Source: Symbiodinium natans | Taxonomy: Eukaryota > Sar > Dinophyceae > Suessiales > Symbiodiniaceae | DNA length: 64,000 bases | Reading direction: 5' to 3' | Assembly: GCA_905221605.1 (NCBI GenBank) | Contig: CAJNDS010002751.1 | Coordinates: 51,001 to 115,000 of the forward strand | In this document: piece after piece, positions 38,405 through 48,780 of the stretch | Layout of the letters: each line of letters starts with the position of its first letter | Numbering within the stretch: position 1 is the first letter of the stretch | The notes under the pieces: generated by a model | What the model was told of the DNA's origin: nothing | The model's database searches: none | Seen by the model: only the letters and a program-made list of their open reading frames with translations | Position numbers and translations under genes: made by a program

Positions 38405-38508
38405 TAGGTTTAGGGTTTAGGGTTTAGGGTTTAGGGTTTAGGGTTTAGGGTTTAGGGTTTAGGGTTTAGGGTTTAGGGTTTAGGGTTTAGGGTTTAGGGT
38501 TTAGGGTG
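38405..38508. repeat. (TTTAGGG)n array
   Basis: Fifteen perfect units, here located before an exon, an exception to the usual polarity. Confidence 0.97.
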
Positions 38509-38532
38509 CAAAACCCCACGCGAGCAAGCCAG

Positions 38533-38648
38533 GTATCTCGAAGCCCTCGAGCGGCAAGTGCGCCACGCCTCCGCCTTCAAGCGGCTGCGGGAGCGCGTGC
38601 GCATGGAGGTCTCGCGCTGCGGGGCGAAGTTCGGGATGAAGAGCTTTA
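38533..38648 (+). CDS. Candidate exon
   Basis: Acceptor AAGCCAG, frame YLEALERQVRHASAF then KRLRERVRMEVSRCG then AKFGMKSF, donor GTTACT. Basic, strongly helical, GC-rich codons; perhaps a coiled coil. The frame is also open upstream to 38516. Confidence 0.65.
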
Positions 38649-38654
38649 GTTACT

Positions 38655-38720
38655 TGGGGGTTTAGGGGGTTTAGGGGGTTTAGGGAGTTTAGGGGGTTTA
38701 GGGAGTTTAGGGGGTTTATG
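38655..38720. repeat. 8-mer TTTAGGGG array
   Basis: About eight GGGGTTTA units after the exon. Confidence 0.9.
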
Positions 38721-39046
38721 GTTGACTTAGGACTGTTTTTGAGCTTAGGATTGCGAAGCCCCCTGGCAGCAGCCTTTTATTTGGTGAACCCAGGGACGTA
38801 GTGCTTGCATATCTGGATAAGCTTTTCAGGGTTTGCAAACCTTGAGGTAGGGTTCCGGGAGGAACGCTTCAAGTGGTTTGAGGGCTCATCGCTCAGAGGT
38901 CTGGGTCTCGGTTGGTCTTAGGGTGTATGAAGACCTGAGTTAGGAGTTAGGAGTTAAGGTTCACTCTCTTTAGATATTGAGGATCGAGGATTTTCCTTAA
39001 ACCCTCAGACCCAAAACCCAAAACCCCGACACTTCAGCACCCAAAG

Positions 39047-39132
39047 CCCGTCGCGCGGGGAGGACTGGGTGAGTTCCTGCTGGTCGGCAGTGAAGCCGTC
39101 ACGTCCCCTTGACGTGGTCCTCAACGCCGCAT
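39047..39132 (+). CDS. Candidate exon
   Basis: Acceptor CACCCAAAG, frame PSRGEDWVSSCWSAV then KPSRPLDVVLNAA, donor GTAAGC. A second frame is open in the first half. Confidence 0.5.
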
Positions 39133-39650
39133 GTAAGCAGGCAGGGCTCATGGCCAGGGCGTTGTAAACGTTGTAAACCTCAATCCGGAAGCCCTGACCC
39201 TGAAGCCTAACCCGAAGCTCTAAACCCTTATAGCTGAACCCTAACCCTCATCTCTTACCCCTAATTTGGGCTTAAGGCTTCTAGCTGAACCCTAATTAGC
39301 CCTAAGCTCTGAACCCTATTGGGGCTTAAGGCTTATAGGGGATCGAGGGTTCAGGCGGGGATCGAGGGTTCAGGCTCTCTTTTTTGCGGGCTTTGTGTTT
39401 GGGATTCAGGGTGGGTTGAGGATCTTCTGCACGGGGTTTGAGAGTCTACAGGGCTTGTGCGGTGAAAAACAGATGTCTTAAGGCTAAATGGGCTTGTGCG
39501 CTTGGGACCCGGTGGTGAGGGGTTGCGGCGAAGTGCCGTAAAACCCGACAAACCCTAAGCCCTAAACCCTAAACCCTAAACCCCAAACCCTAAACCCTAA
39601 ACCCCATAACAAATTGAATCCCCAAAGGCCTCAAGCCCTTCACGCCACAG

Positions 39651-39720
39651 GTGTCCAGTGATTTGTGGTCGCCTGCAGTCCCGCCGTTAACTCAGCTCTC
39701 ATCATCTGGGGCTTTTTCTG
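39651..39720 (+). CDS. Candidate exon
   Basis: Acceptor CACGCCACAG, frame VSSDLWSPAVPPLTQ then LSSSGAFS, donor GTACTC. CCCTAAA array upstream (39550-39610). Confidence 0.55.
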
Positions 39721-39943
39721 GTACTCTAGATTATTTCAGAACCCAGACGGAACCCCGCACCCCTATCCCCCTTCCACCCCCCCTCCGGCCCCCCGAAGGT
39801 ATTCCACTGAAGGCCTACATGGGGTTGATCTAAAGGTCCTTCTGGGAAATTGTTCAGGGTTCGTATGGTTCATAATGGAGACAGCAGTGATTTTTGAACA
39901 GGTATTTCCCTATACCCTAAACCCCCAAACCCTAAACTATAAG

Positions 39944-40042
39944 TCTCCCTTATTTGTGCCTGAGACGTGGCTGGCAAGGTTGGACACGGAAGGCGACGAT
40001 GGGCCGACTGCTGCAGATGAAGGCGCAGGCGCGCGCGTCTCT
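39944..40042 (+). CDS. Candidate exon
   Basis: AG at 39942-39943, frame SPLFVPETWLARLDT then EGDDGPTAADEGAGA then RVS, donor GTAGTG. Acidic tail. TTTAGGG words follow at 40070. Confidence 0.6.
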
Positions 40043-40684
40043 GTAGTGAACTTTTGGGCCCCACAGGGTGTAGGGTTTAGGGTATAGGGTATAGGGTTTA
40101 GGGTTTCGTGTCTTTTGTACGTGTTATATTGTTAGACTGTTATCCCACCTTAATATGGCACTGTTATACTGTTCCATTAGCTTAAGGGAACCCTTGTGGT
40201 GATCTAGGGAACCCTTCTAAACACATGTGGTGTAACCGGTGTATTCTGAACCCCAAGCCCTAAACCCTAATTTCGGGGGTCATTTTTGGTGCCAAAAGGT
40301 TCAGGGACTCTTCGGTTGATTTCTTTTTTTGTGGGAGAGGGGGGGGGGGGGGCCTGGAAAATATTAGGAGTTGGGACTCAGCGGATTTGAGACGCCTGAA
40401 AGGTTCGGCTCGGCTGCTAAGTCTCCAGATGGCCTTGAAATCTGTCAGCCCCAAAGATTTTCAAGGTAGGAGCTTGGGGCTTAGGGCTTAGGGGTTCGGG
40501 GTTAGGGTTTAGGGTTTAGGGCTACTGCTATGCTCTCCCGTCTTGGGTTTACGAGGATCATCTTTCGGAATATCTTCAGAGGGTCTGCAGCTCCCATCCT
40601 GGCAGGGTCGGGCCTTGTGGCGGAGACTTTGTGTTTGTTTCCCGGTCGTCGGGAGTGTCGGAGGATCCTCAAACCATCAACACA

Positions 40685-40762
40685 CAACCCTAAACCCTAA
40701 ACCCTAAACCCTAAACCCTAAATCCTAAACCCTAAACCCTAAACCCTAAACCCTAAACCCTA
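40685..40762. repeat. (CCCTAAA)n array
   Basis: About eleven units. Upstream 40523-40684 is open on the + strand (GFTRIIFRNIFRGSA) and might be an exon, but borders are not clear. Confidence 0.95.
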
Positions 40763-40775
40763 CCCTTTTTTGCAG

Positions 40776-40798
40776 AGGTTCCCTGGGCTGACTGGGTG
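40776..40798 (+). CDS. Possible 23-nt microexon
   Basis: TTTTTTGCAG acceptor directly after the array and the best canonical donor of the area, GTGAGT. The interior reads RFPGLTGW in one frame. Too short to be sure. Confidence 0.3.
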
Positions 40799-41160
40799 GT
40801 GAGTCCGGTCGGCTAAGCCCCAAACCCTAAAACCCTTAAAACCCGATTACAATAGGGGGTACGAGAATCCCTATGAAGGACTGTTAGTATTAGGGGGGGG
40901 GGGGGGGGGGGGAACATCCCAACCTAAAAGCCCTAATACCCCTAGACCCCTGAATACCCTAAACCCTATTGCCCTAAACCCCAAAACCCCTAAACCCTGA
41001 AAACCCTTAGAACTCTAAACTCCTAGCCACTAAATACCCTAATACCCTACATCCGCTAAACCAAACACCATAAAAAGCCTTAAAACCCTAAAACCCCTTA
41101 AACCCTCAAAACCCTTAAAACCCTAAGTACCCTAAACCCTAAATACCCCCTAAACCACAG

Positions 41161-41214
41161 GTGGGCAGCAGCGGCGGCCCCCGCGCCCCCCACGAGGCTA
41201 AGCCCGAGATTTGA
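41161..41214 (+). CDS. Possible exon
   Basis: Acceptor AAACCACAG at the end of CCCTAAA-type sequence, frame VGSSGGPRAPHEAKP then EI and TGA. TTTAGGG follows at 41236. Confidence 0.4.
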   Translation: MGSSGGPRAPHEAKPEI

Positions 41215-41487
41215 GAGTTTCGGATTGGCGACATTGGGTTTAGGGTTTAGGGTTTACGACAAAAGGGGACCCCCAGAATGGACCCCAAGATAGCAGGATT
41301 CCCTTATAATAAGGACTCTAATAAGGTGCCCCTCATATCGTAAACCCCCACATGACTTGGGGCTGGCAAACCACCAGGCTGGGCGAAATCATACCCGATG
41401 ACCCCTTCAGAAGGCCCTATCATGGGGCTGATCATGGGGTTGATAAGGCCGAATAGCCCCCCCCCCCCCCCCCCCCCGGCACCGCAG

Positions 41488-41577
41488 GGAACGCAGAAAA
41501 CGGAGCCTTGCACGCTTCTGCCCGACCCGGCGACTTTCGACGCCTCACTAGATCACCACGGATCACTGCCGCCACAA
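41488..41577 (+). CDS. Candidate exon before a pure telomere intron
   Basis: Acceptor GGCACCGCAG after a poly-C run. In the frame NAENGALHASARPGD then FRRLTRSPRITAA it ends with one spare base at GTTTAG. That phase joins the exon at 41626. A second frame (GTQKTEPCTLLPDPA) is also open but does not join. Confidence 0.5.
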
Positions 41578-41625
41578 GTTTAGGGTTTAGGGCTTAGGGT
41601 TTAGGGTTTAGGGTTTAGGGAACAG
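41578..41625 (+). other. Candidate intron made of telomere repeat, 48 nt
   Basis: Runs from GTTTAGGG to TAGGGAACAG; apart from the last bases it is all TTTAGGG with one GCTTAGG variant. Removing it joins open frames on both sides in phase. Confidence 0.5.
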
Positions 41626-41900
41626 CAGGCCAAGGGAACTGCCAAGGGCAACCTCCAACAGGCTCCAAGCAATATGCTGCCCGTCAAGTCTTGTCAGTTT
41701 TGTCGCGCCACGCGGCGTCATGGCCGCTTTACACTTTGCAAGCCAGAGCTGGGCGTGCGCAAAACACAATCCGTGCTGCAGAGGATATGCCCCAGGCCCG
41801 CGCTCTTGCTCAGGAAGCAAACTGGGTTGCCACTCAGGTGGCAAAGGCCACCAAAAGGCTCGAAACCAATATCAAGGGGATCCTGGCTGCGCTTGCGTAG
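41626..41900 (+). CDS. Candidate long exon, possibly terminal
   Basis: Open for about 90 codons, with QYAARQVLSVLSRHA, SWPLYTLQARAGRAQ, NTIRAAEDMPQARAL and ending ETNIKGILAALA with TAG at 41898. Helical throughout, the longest such exon in the window. TTTAGGG words follow directly, so GT at 41897 is an alternative donor. No family recognised. Confidence 0.65.
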
Positions 41901-42429
41901 GGTTTAGTGTTTAGGGCTTAGGGCAAGGTCGTGGAGTCCTGGAGCTTGGAGAAGAGATCAGGGCACGGAGGCTCATCGTAAGTGAGGCTCTTGGTTCCAC
42001 CCCCAAATTGGTTCGTGCGACGTGCTTTAAACAATGAGCCGGGAACCTCCTTGCACCCCAGTACGAACACCTTAGTGAAACCCAATCCCTCAACTCTACA
42101 ACCCCAAAACCCTAAACCGTTCAACCCCCAAAACCCCAAACCCAGAGCCCTGGCCATACACCCGAAGCCCCAATCCCTCAAACCCTAAAACCTTAAACCG
42201 TAAAAAAACCCTACAACCCTAAACCCTTAAACCCGAGGCTCCAAACCCTAAAACCCACCCCAAACTCTTAAAACAGCAAACCCGAAGCCCCTAAACCCTA
42301 AAACCCTTCACCCCGAAAGCCCCCCAAACCCTAACCCCCTGGACTCTTCACTAAAAGCCAGCCGAAACTCTTAGCACAGAACACACGAAGCCCTTAAACC
42401 CTAACCGCCTAAATCCTTAACCCCCCCGA

Positions 42430-42482
42430 AACCCTAAACCCTAAACCCTAAACCCTAAACCCTAAACCCTAAACCCTAACAA
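42430..42482. repeat. (CCCTAAA)n array
   Basis: About seven perfect units after 300 bp (42105-42430) of degenerate CCCTAAA/CCCCAAA words in which I see no gene. Confidence 0.95.
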
Positions 42483-42499
42483 CCCTAATCCCTGGACAC

Positions 42500-42593
42500 T
42501 TCACTGTCGTGGCCGGCTCGGGGAGGCTCCCATGCGAGCGAGGTGGAAGTTGCCATCTGTGCCTCGCTGGTTGACAATGCCGGGCCCCTGGTG
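42500..42593 (+). CDS. Candidate exon
   Basis: Frame PARGGSHASEVEVAI then CASLVDNAGPLV ends at a canonical GTAAGA donor (42594). Acceptor not fixed. CCCTAAA array on the left, family E repeat on the right. Confidence 0.55.
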
Positions 42594-42599
42594 GTAAGA

Positions 42600-43005
42600 T
42601 CTAGGATGCCCGGTAGTACCCCTTATTCCCTTTTTGGGGGGTTTTGGGTTCCCTTAGAAACCCCTTTTGAGCAAAAAAGGGTACCCTTTTTAAGCCTAGG
42701 TTACTGTGACATAGGGGCCTTCATGAGTAGACTAGGGTTCTGGGGGGTTAGTAGAGTATATTTAAACAAAGAGCCATGAGGAACTGCTATTCGCACTCAT
42801 TCCGACCCCTATAGTGGCCCAGTGGTAAGCCTTTTTCCTTTTGTTGGTTCAAGTTTCCCTGCTACAGTAACCAGTTGGGATGTTCCCCCTTTTTTTTGTT
42901 TGGGGGGGGGGGGAGCCCTATTAAGGACTGTGAGTATACGATCCCAAGTAGCCAGGCCAAAAAAAGGTGCCCTTATAATGATATTGTTCCCGGGTTGCCA
43001 AGTAA
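42600..43005. repeat. Two adjacent family E repeats, the second with family F material
   Basis: 42600-42720 and 42815-43005 share GTGGTAAG..CCTTTTTCC, AAAGGTGCCC and GTTACTGTGAC/GGTTGCCAAG words. Inside the second, GGGATGTTCCCCC..TAAGGACTGTGAGTAT resembles the family F end at 36718, suggesting nesting. Confidence 0.45.
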
Positions 43006-43069
43006 GGGTTTAGGATTTAGGGCCCAGGGTTTGAGGGTCCGTTTATTGGAGCTGCGGAGTTGCAGGCGA

Positions 43070-43132
43070 CTGGGGTTTTTAGGGTTTAGGGTTTAGGGTT
43101 TACCCTAAACCCTAAACCCTAAACCCTAAACC
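43070..43132. repeat. Head-to-head telomere-array junction
   Basis: (TTTAGGG)n of about four units turns directly into (CCCTAAA)n of about four units at 43102/43103 with nothing between. This is the arrangement of an end-to-end telomere fusion, or an intron with no interior. Confidence 0.85.
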
Positions 43133-43259
43133 GTCTCAACCCCAAAGCCGAGCCCATAAACCCAGAACCTCTCTAAACCCTAAGCGTAAAGGGTCCTAAT
43201 GCAACCCCAAGCCCCGGAAAGCGCAAAGCCTAAAGCCAAGAAGAACAGCTGAGAAACCC

Positions 43260-43400
43260 ATAAACCCATCAGCCCTAAACCCCATAACCCCCCCCCCCCC
43301 CATAACCCACACAACCCCCATACACCCCATAAACCTTCCAAACCCCATAAACCCCATAAACCCCATAAACCCCATAAACCCCATAAACCCTAAAGCTTGA
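43260..43400. repeat. CCCATAAA degenerate array
   Basis: About fifteen ACCCCATAA-type 9-mers, a third telomere-like unit variant. The minus-strand frame GFMGFMGFM is an artefact. Confidence 0.85.
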
Positions 43401-43454
43401 AGCCAAACAAAGCAACAAAATAACCCTAAGCCCTGCACCCAACCCTGAAGCCTA

Positions 43455-43555
43455 AACCTTAAAGCTAAACCCTAAACCCTAAACCCTAAACCCTAAACCC
43501 TAAACCCTAAACCCTAAACCCTAAACCCTAAACCCTAAACCCTAAACCCTAAACC
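43455..43555. repeat. (CCCTAAA)n array
   Basis: About fourteen perfect units. Confidence 0.97.
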
Positions 43556-43576
43556 ATACAAAATGCTCACCAGCAG

Positions 43577-43644
43577 ACGAGGTGCCAAACATGGCGGGGC
43601 TCATCCGCACCTCAGAAGCTTTGTTGGGAGGCTGGGAGCCCTAG
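43577..43644 (+). CDS. Candidate exon between arrays
   Basis: Acceptor TCACCAGCAG, frame EVPNMAGLIRTSEAL then LGGWEP and TAG at 43642. TTTAGGG array follows at 43687. Could be terminal. Confidence 0.55.
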
Positions 43645-43686
43645 GAGCATCCCAGGCACTCTATCCCAAATGATCTAGGACCCATG

Positions 43687-43748
43687 AAGGGTTTAGGGTT
43701 TAGGGTTTAGGGTTTAGGGTTTAGGGTTTAGGGTTTAGGGTTTAGGCA
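43687..43748. repeat. (TTTAGGG)n array
   Basis: Nine perfect units. 43750-44160 holds degenerate G-strand words and no supported gene. Confidence 0.97.
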
Positions 43749-44139
43749 TAGTAGGACCCAGAGTAGGCCTCATTCCCTTTTTGGGCCCTCACAAGCCCCT
43801 GTAAACCAAACAAAAGCAACCTTTGTATTCCTAAGTTGCTCTTCGGTCTAGGTTTAGGGTGTTGAGGGTTGTTTAGGTTGATAGGGCTTGGGGAGTTTGG
43901 AAGGGTTTATGTCTCTAAGGGTTCAAGGGTTAAGGGTTTAAGCGTTCCAGGGTTTAGGGGTTGAAGGGTTTTTGGGTTTGACAGGGTTTTGGCTGGGTTT
44001 CGAGTGTGTGGTTGAAGCGTTTTAGGGCTTAGGGTTTCTAGGCCGTGTTTTAGATTTGGGCTTTTGTGTTTGAGGTTTAGGTACTAGGCTTTAGGGGTTT
44101 ATTGGATAGAGCTCCAAAGAATTGTGGGGGCTAAGGCTC

Positions 44140-44226
44140 CCTGAACCGTAAACCCGAAACCCGAAAGGGTTTAGGGTTTAGGGTTTAGGGTTTAGGGTTT
44201 AGGGTTTAGGGTTTAGGGTTTAGGGA
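44140..44226. repeat. C-strand to G-strand array with no exon between
   Basis: Degenerate CCCGAAA units run straight into nine TTTAGGG units (44168 on), so here the exon slot is empty. Confidence 0.7.
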
Positions 44227-44520
44227 ACTTGAGGGCTTAGAACGAAGGGATGAAGACTCGTAACCCCTAAGGTTGTACCCCAAAGGTTCCCCTGAATGCG
44301 CTCCCAATATGCGCTCCCCTGGCCGATTCGACGATGTTGCCGCGACTCCCGCCCTCCCAAACTAACACCCTCCCACCCTCCCACCCACCCTTCCCTCAGA
44401 GCTCGTCACTGTTACACTGTAGGGTTCAAAAACCCCCACAAACCCCATAAGTCCCCATACGCGCCAGAAGCCCCATAAACCCTAAAGCCTGAACTCCAAA
44501 CCCGAAGCTGAAAGCCCGGG

Positions 44521-44573
44521 GCCACTGCTGAGGTTGCGTGGAAGTCGCACTCCGCAACGACAAGGCCCTGAAG
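44521..44573 (+). CDS. Possible exon
   Basis: Frame ATAEVAWKSHSATTR then TGA, between degenerate CCCTAAA words on the left and a family-unknown G-rich stretch on the right. Weakly supported. Confidence 0.35.
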
Positions 44574-45024
44574 ACCTAGGGTCACAGGCATGGGTGGTGG
44601 TGGGGTCGTGGCTCTTGCAAGGTTTGGTGTTCACTCTGGCCTAAACCCTAAACCCGAAACCCTAAACCCCAAACCCCAAACCCCAAGCCCTGGTTGTGTA
44701 GGCCCTAACTCGAGCACGTCTCGGCAAATACTTTTGTAGGCCCGCCTCCAAAAAAGATTAACGGTTTCCGAAATTGTAGGGGTCCCCTAGTTTTCGTAAA
44801 CCTCCATTGTTTTGGAAGAGTCAACTGGCCGTTTGCTCGATGCACAAGGTGCATCCGAAGACATAGCACTGATGCTGCCATGATACTGGTACCATGGCTT
44901 GGATAGTAGTTGGCCACGCGATTGCGTCGTAGAGGGCTTCAGGAAGTAGACTTACTGGAGCTCACTGGCCGTACACTCGAACTCTACAAACGCCGAATAC
45001 TGCCCCTTGTCCGACTACCGGGAA

Positions 45025-45157
45025 AGTACCCTATACCCTAAACCCTAAACCCTAAACCCTAAACCCTAAACCGAACCCTAAACCCTAAACCCTAAACCCT
45101 AAACCCTAAACCCTAAACCCTAAACCCTAAACCCTAAACCCTAAACCCTAAACCCTA
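45025..45157. repeat. (CCCTAAA)n array
   Basis: About nineteen units, one broken (CCGAACCC). Confidence 0.97.
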
Positions 45158-45159
45158 AG

Positions 45160-45290
45160 CAGCCGTTCCCTGCTGGAGGGCAATTACATTGACCAATCGG
45201 CTCCGAAGCCACAGCCGCAAAAGGGCTGGCGCTCACAACCCGAAGCAGCCCCCCCTAACTACCACGCAGAAGTATCACCGGGGACTCAGG
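45160..45290 (+). CDS. Candidate exon between arrays
   Basis: The acceptor is CCTAAG of the array itself. Frame SRSLLEGNYIDQSAP then KPQPQKGWRSQPEAA then PPNYHAEVSPGT, then GTTTAG donor. One other frame is open. No family recognised. Confidence 0.5.
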
Positions 45291-45352
45291 GTTTAGGGTT
45301 TAGGGTTTAGAGTTTAGGGTTTAGGGTTTAGGGTTTAGGGTTTAGGGTTTAG
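45290..45352. repeat. (TTTAGGG)n array
   Basis: About nine units directly after the exon. Confidence 0.95.
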
Positions 45353-45361
45353 GGTCAGGGT

Positions 45362-45441
45362 TTGTTTACCTACAGTTTAGTAGTAACCAGCCCTGAATTA
45401 GTAGGTATAACCCATGGAAAGTGTCGGCAAAGAGAGTCCCT
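45362..45441. mobile_element. MITE-like foldback, family B copy 5
   Basis: TTTACCTACAGTTTAGTAG at left and GGCAAAGAGAGTCCC at right. The left end has merged with the array. Confidence 0.7.
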
Positions 45442-46019
45442 GGCAGGTCCGCGAGGTTGCTCGAAGTCGAAGTCCTCAAGTCTATAACTCTGTGAGGATT
45501 ATTTACTGCTGCGAGATCTCCACATGCTGCAAACGACATCCCCAAACCCCCCCAAATGAACCTCCTATATATATATATATATGTATATATACTATGTATA
45601 TATATATATATATACAAAAATATAGTTTTTTGGAAATACATTTTGTATATGTGAGGAGCCCAGTAGTACCTGAACCCATGTTGTTTCTACACTCCAAATT
45701 CCAAAAACATATTTTCAAAACGCAGAAGGGACCCATGCCGTGGCCCCTAACAACTTTTGGATTACATGCTGTGGGGTTTAGGGTTTAGGGTTTACTCTTT
45801 CTTGGAGAGGTGCGTGAGATTCGTTCTACTCCAGCAACTACCCGCTCCAAAGGGGCCCGCGCGAAACCCTCAGCAACTTGATTCATGAAATGGCGGATGC
45901 ACCCTGCACCCTAAAGCCTAAAGCAAAATGTTACACTCTGAAAATCTACGGAGTCCTATTCCCATCGCCTCCCCACGACAAAAACGCGCAAAAAAAAGCG
46001 GGGGCGACAGCCAAGCCTT

Positions 46020-46090
46020 CAGACTCTCTTTACCTACAGCTTCATGGGTTATACCTAATTAAGGGGCAGCTCCTACCAACCTGTAGGACC
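46020..46090. mobile_element. MITE-like foldback, family B copy 6, right end lost
   Basis: AGACTCTCTTTACCTACAG at left; at right only CTGTAGGACCC remains before CCCTAAA words. Confidence 0.65.
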
Positions 46091-46169
46091 CTCAACCCTA
46101 AACCCTAAACCCTACACCCTAAACTCTAAACATAGAGCCCCCAGGTAGTGTATGCGACCACTCCTGCAG

Positions 46170-46220
46170 GTGAGACAGGAGGGCCACTTCCAAAAGATGG
46201 TCGTGGCCGCGGACGCTTGG
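46170..46220 (+). CDS. Candidate 51-nt exon
   Basis: Acceptor ACTCCTGCAG, seventeen codons VRQEGHFQKMVVAAD then AW, donor GTGAAG. CCCTAAA words left, TTTAGGG array right. Confidence 0.55.
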
Positions 46221-46249
46221 GTGAAGTTTTTATTGCTTGGCTGTGTTTG

Positions 46250-46430
46250 ATGTTTAGGGTTTAGGGGTTTAGGGTTTAGGGTTTAGGGGAGGGTTTAGGG
46301 TTTAGGGTTTAGGGTTTAGGGTTTAGGGTTTAGGGTTTAGGGTTTAGGGTTTAGGGTTTAGGGTTTAGGGTTTAGGGTTTAGGGTTGGGATTTAGGGTTT
46401 AGGGTTTAGGGTTTAGGGGGTGAAGGGCTT
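46250..46430. repeat. (TTTAGGG)n array, long
   Basis: About twenty-four units with a few insertions. 46435-47010 has degenerate words only and no supported gene. Confidence 0.97.
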
Positions 46431-47013
46431 ACAGGACTAAGGAAGGGGCGCCCCTTATGGAATTGAGGGAACAGCTTCTAGTCTTGAAGGCTTGGGCGGG
46501 AATGTTACCCTACATCCCAAACCCGAAAACACCCTGACAATATGTAAAATTCAGATCAGCAGGCGCCATATGTGAGTAGGATTCAGACCATGGTTCCCTT
46601 GTGCGTTGAGGGTGCAGGTCATGGGGGGTTGTTAGCTGTGCTTTATCACCCTAAGCCCTAAGCCCTAAACCCTGAAGCCTAAACCCTAACCCCTAAATCC
46701 TAACCCGAAACCCTGGCCATGTTGTTGCTTACTTGTCGGGGAAAAAGGGGGAACATCTCAATCTAGGGATGCAAAGGGCTCACAGGGTTGATAGGGCTTT
46801 AGGCACGGGGACGCTGTGGCTTGAAAGCCAACACCCGAAACCCTAAGCCCTAAACCCTAAACCCTAAACCCTGAACCCTGAACCCTGAACCCTGAACCAA
46901 ACTCTACTTATGCCCTATTGTTGGCTCATCGAACCTTTCCTTCCTCCTCCTTGTAGACCCTTCACATCCCAAATCGTGAACGTCGTAAACCCTAACCCTG
47001 TTTGTACCTTCAG

Positions 47014-47101
47014 TAGGACCGAAGAGACCTCTGTAGCTAAGGACAAGAATGTGCGCAGCGATCTCAGGAATGGTGCCAATCTTGACGGGCTAGGGGCTTT
47101 T
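47014..47101 (+). CDS. Candidate exon
   Basis: Acceptor TTGTACCTTCAG, frame RTEETSVAKDKNVRS then DLRNGANLDGLGAF, donor GTGGGG. No family recognised. Confidence 0.55.
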
Positions 47102-47125
47102 GTGGGGTTTAGGGTTCATGGTTTA

Positions 47126-47216
47126 GGGATGTTCCCTTCTACTACCAGTCCTTGGTAGGGATATTATAGTACCCCCTATTAGAATTGAGGACTGTTAGTA
47201 TAAGGGGGAACATCCC
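47126..47216. mobile_element. MITE-like foldback, family F copy 2
   Basis: 91 bp with ends GGGATGTTCCC and GGGAACATCCC, and inner matches CAGTCCTTGGTA / GAGGACTGTTAGTATA. Compact relative of the 386-bp element at 36718. Confidence 0.8.
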
Positions 47217-47764
47217 AAGGTTTAGGGGCTTTACGAGTAAGGGTGTAGGGCTTTGGGGCCTCGGACCCCATCTTGACGAGGGTGTGTGGCATGAGCCATA
47301 TCGGTACAGTCTTAGCCTGAGCTCATGTCCCCCCCCCCCCCCCCCCCCCCCCAATTAAGGGCCCATAGGGTCGAGGATTGAGGGTTGAGGGTTGAGGGTT
47401 TAGGGCTTAGGGTTTACGGTTTAGGGTTGCGGGTTTAGGGTTTGATGCTTCGTCCAAGTAAGCTGTAAGCCCGACAACCTCAGGTATCTAGGTCACCCTA
47501 GCTGGGTTGGCCGGGTCACTCAAAGCCCGAAACCTGAAAACCTTATTCCTACATCCCCAAAACCCCCTAAAGCCTAAATCCTAAACCCCGAAACCATACA
47601 CGCCCACAACCCTGAAGCCTTATAAGGCTTCAGTACTGAACCCCAAACCTGTAATCCTAAACCCAACCCCAAGAGCCCAATTCCCAGGGCTTAGGGCGAG
47701 GGTTTGGGGTTTATGGGTTAGGGTTTATGGTTTAGGGCCAGGGCTTGCAGGGCTTAATATATGG

Positions 47765-47845
47765 GTCGGAATAGTTACGAATAGTACTCCCTTATGGTCC
47801 CTATGTAAGTAGACTGGAACAACCCCCAAAACCGTATTCTAATTG
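47765..47845. repeat. Dispersed repeat family G
   Basis: TACGAATAGTACTCCC..ATGGTCCCTATG..CCCCCAAAACC, as at 27405 and 27625. Confidence 0.5.
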
Positions 47846-48167
47846 TTCAGGCCCTTTTTGTAGAGCTTAGGGTTTCCCCTTCATGTACTCCTAATATGGC
47901 CCTTGTACTACCGTATATTGTCGTGAAAAAGGGTCCCCAAAACCGAAGGGTACAACCTTAAGCGTCCAAGGTACAACCCCAAACCCCAAAACCCCAAAAC
48001 CCCAAAACCCCAAAACCCCCAAAACCCCCAAAACCCCCAACCCCAAACCCCAAACCCCAAACCCCAAACCCCAAACCCCAAACCCCCAACCCCCAACCCC
48101 CAAACCCCAAACCCCAAACCCAAACCCCAAACCCTAAACCTTAAACCTTCTAGACTTAGCTTCCAAG

Positions 48168-48243
48168 GGATCTCCGCAGTACCGCCTGGCCCGCGGCTCC
48201 TGCACTTCCTCCGGGAGCATCGGGCGCAGGGCAAGCAGGCTGG
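48168..48243 (+). CDS. Candidate exon
   Basis: After AG at 48166-48167 the frame reads ISAVPPGPRLLHFLR then EHRAQGKQAG, donor GTTGGG. CCCCAAA array to the left (47985-48145), TTTAGGG words to the right. Confidence 0.6.
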
Positions 48244-48780
48244 GTTGGGCTAAGAGGGGTGTAAAGGGTCTAGGGCTTCTAGGGGCTTAGGGTTTAGGGT
48301 GTTATTATTGTTTAGGGTAGTTTAGGGTAGTTTAGGGTAATTAGTTTAGGGTTTAGGGTTTAGGGTTTGTAGGGCTTGCAGGGTTTAGGCTGAGAATGGC
48401 TAATTGCTGTGCTTGATGGGTTTATGCCAGCGCCAAAAAAAAACAGCCCGAACCCGAGTCCTGCAGACCAGCCGAAAGTGAAGCTCTGAGGCTCCATGGG
48501 TTTAGGGTTTAGGGTTTTGGGTTTTGGGTGTTGGGTTTTGGGTTGGAAGCATATCCCTTAGTATGGTCCCTTGCCCTTAGTGTTATATAACGGTTATATC
48601 ACAGGGGACCCAAATTAAGGGCCTATGCTTCGGATCCCCTACCATGGATGTCTCAGCCCCCGAGCAACGAAAGGGTTCAGGGTTTGGGGTTCAGGGTTTA
48701 GGGTTCAGGGTTTAGGATTTACGGTATGTAGGGTTTAGGCTTTAGGGTATATTGGCTGTGTTTCGCTTGTGATTTGCAAG

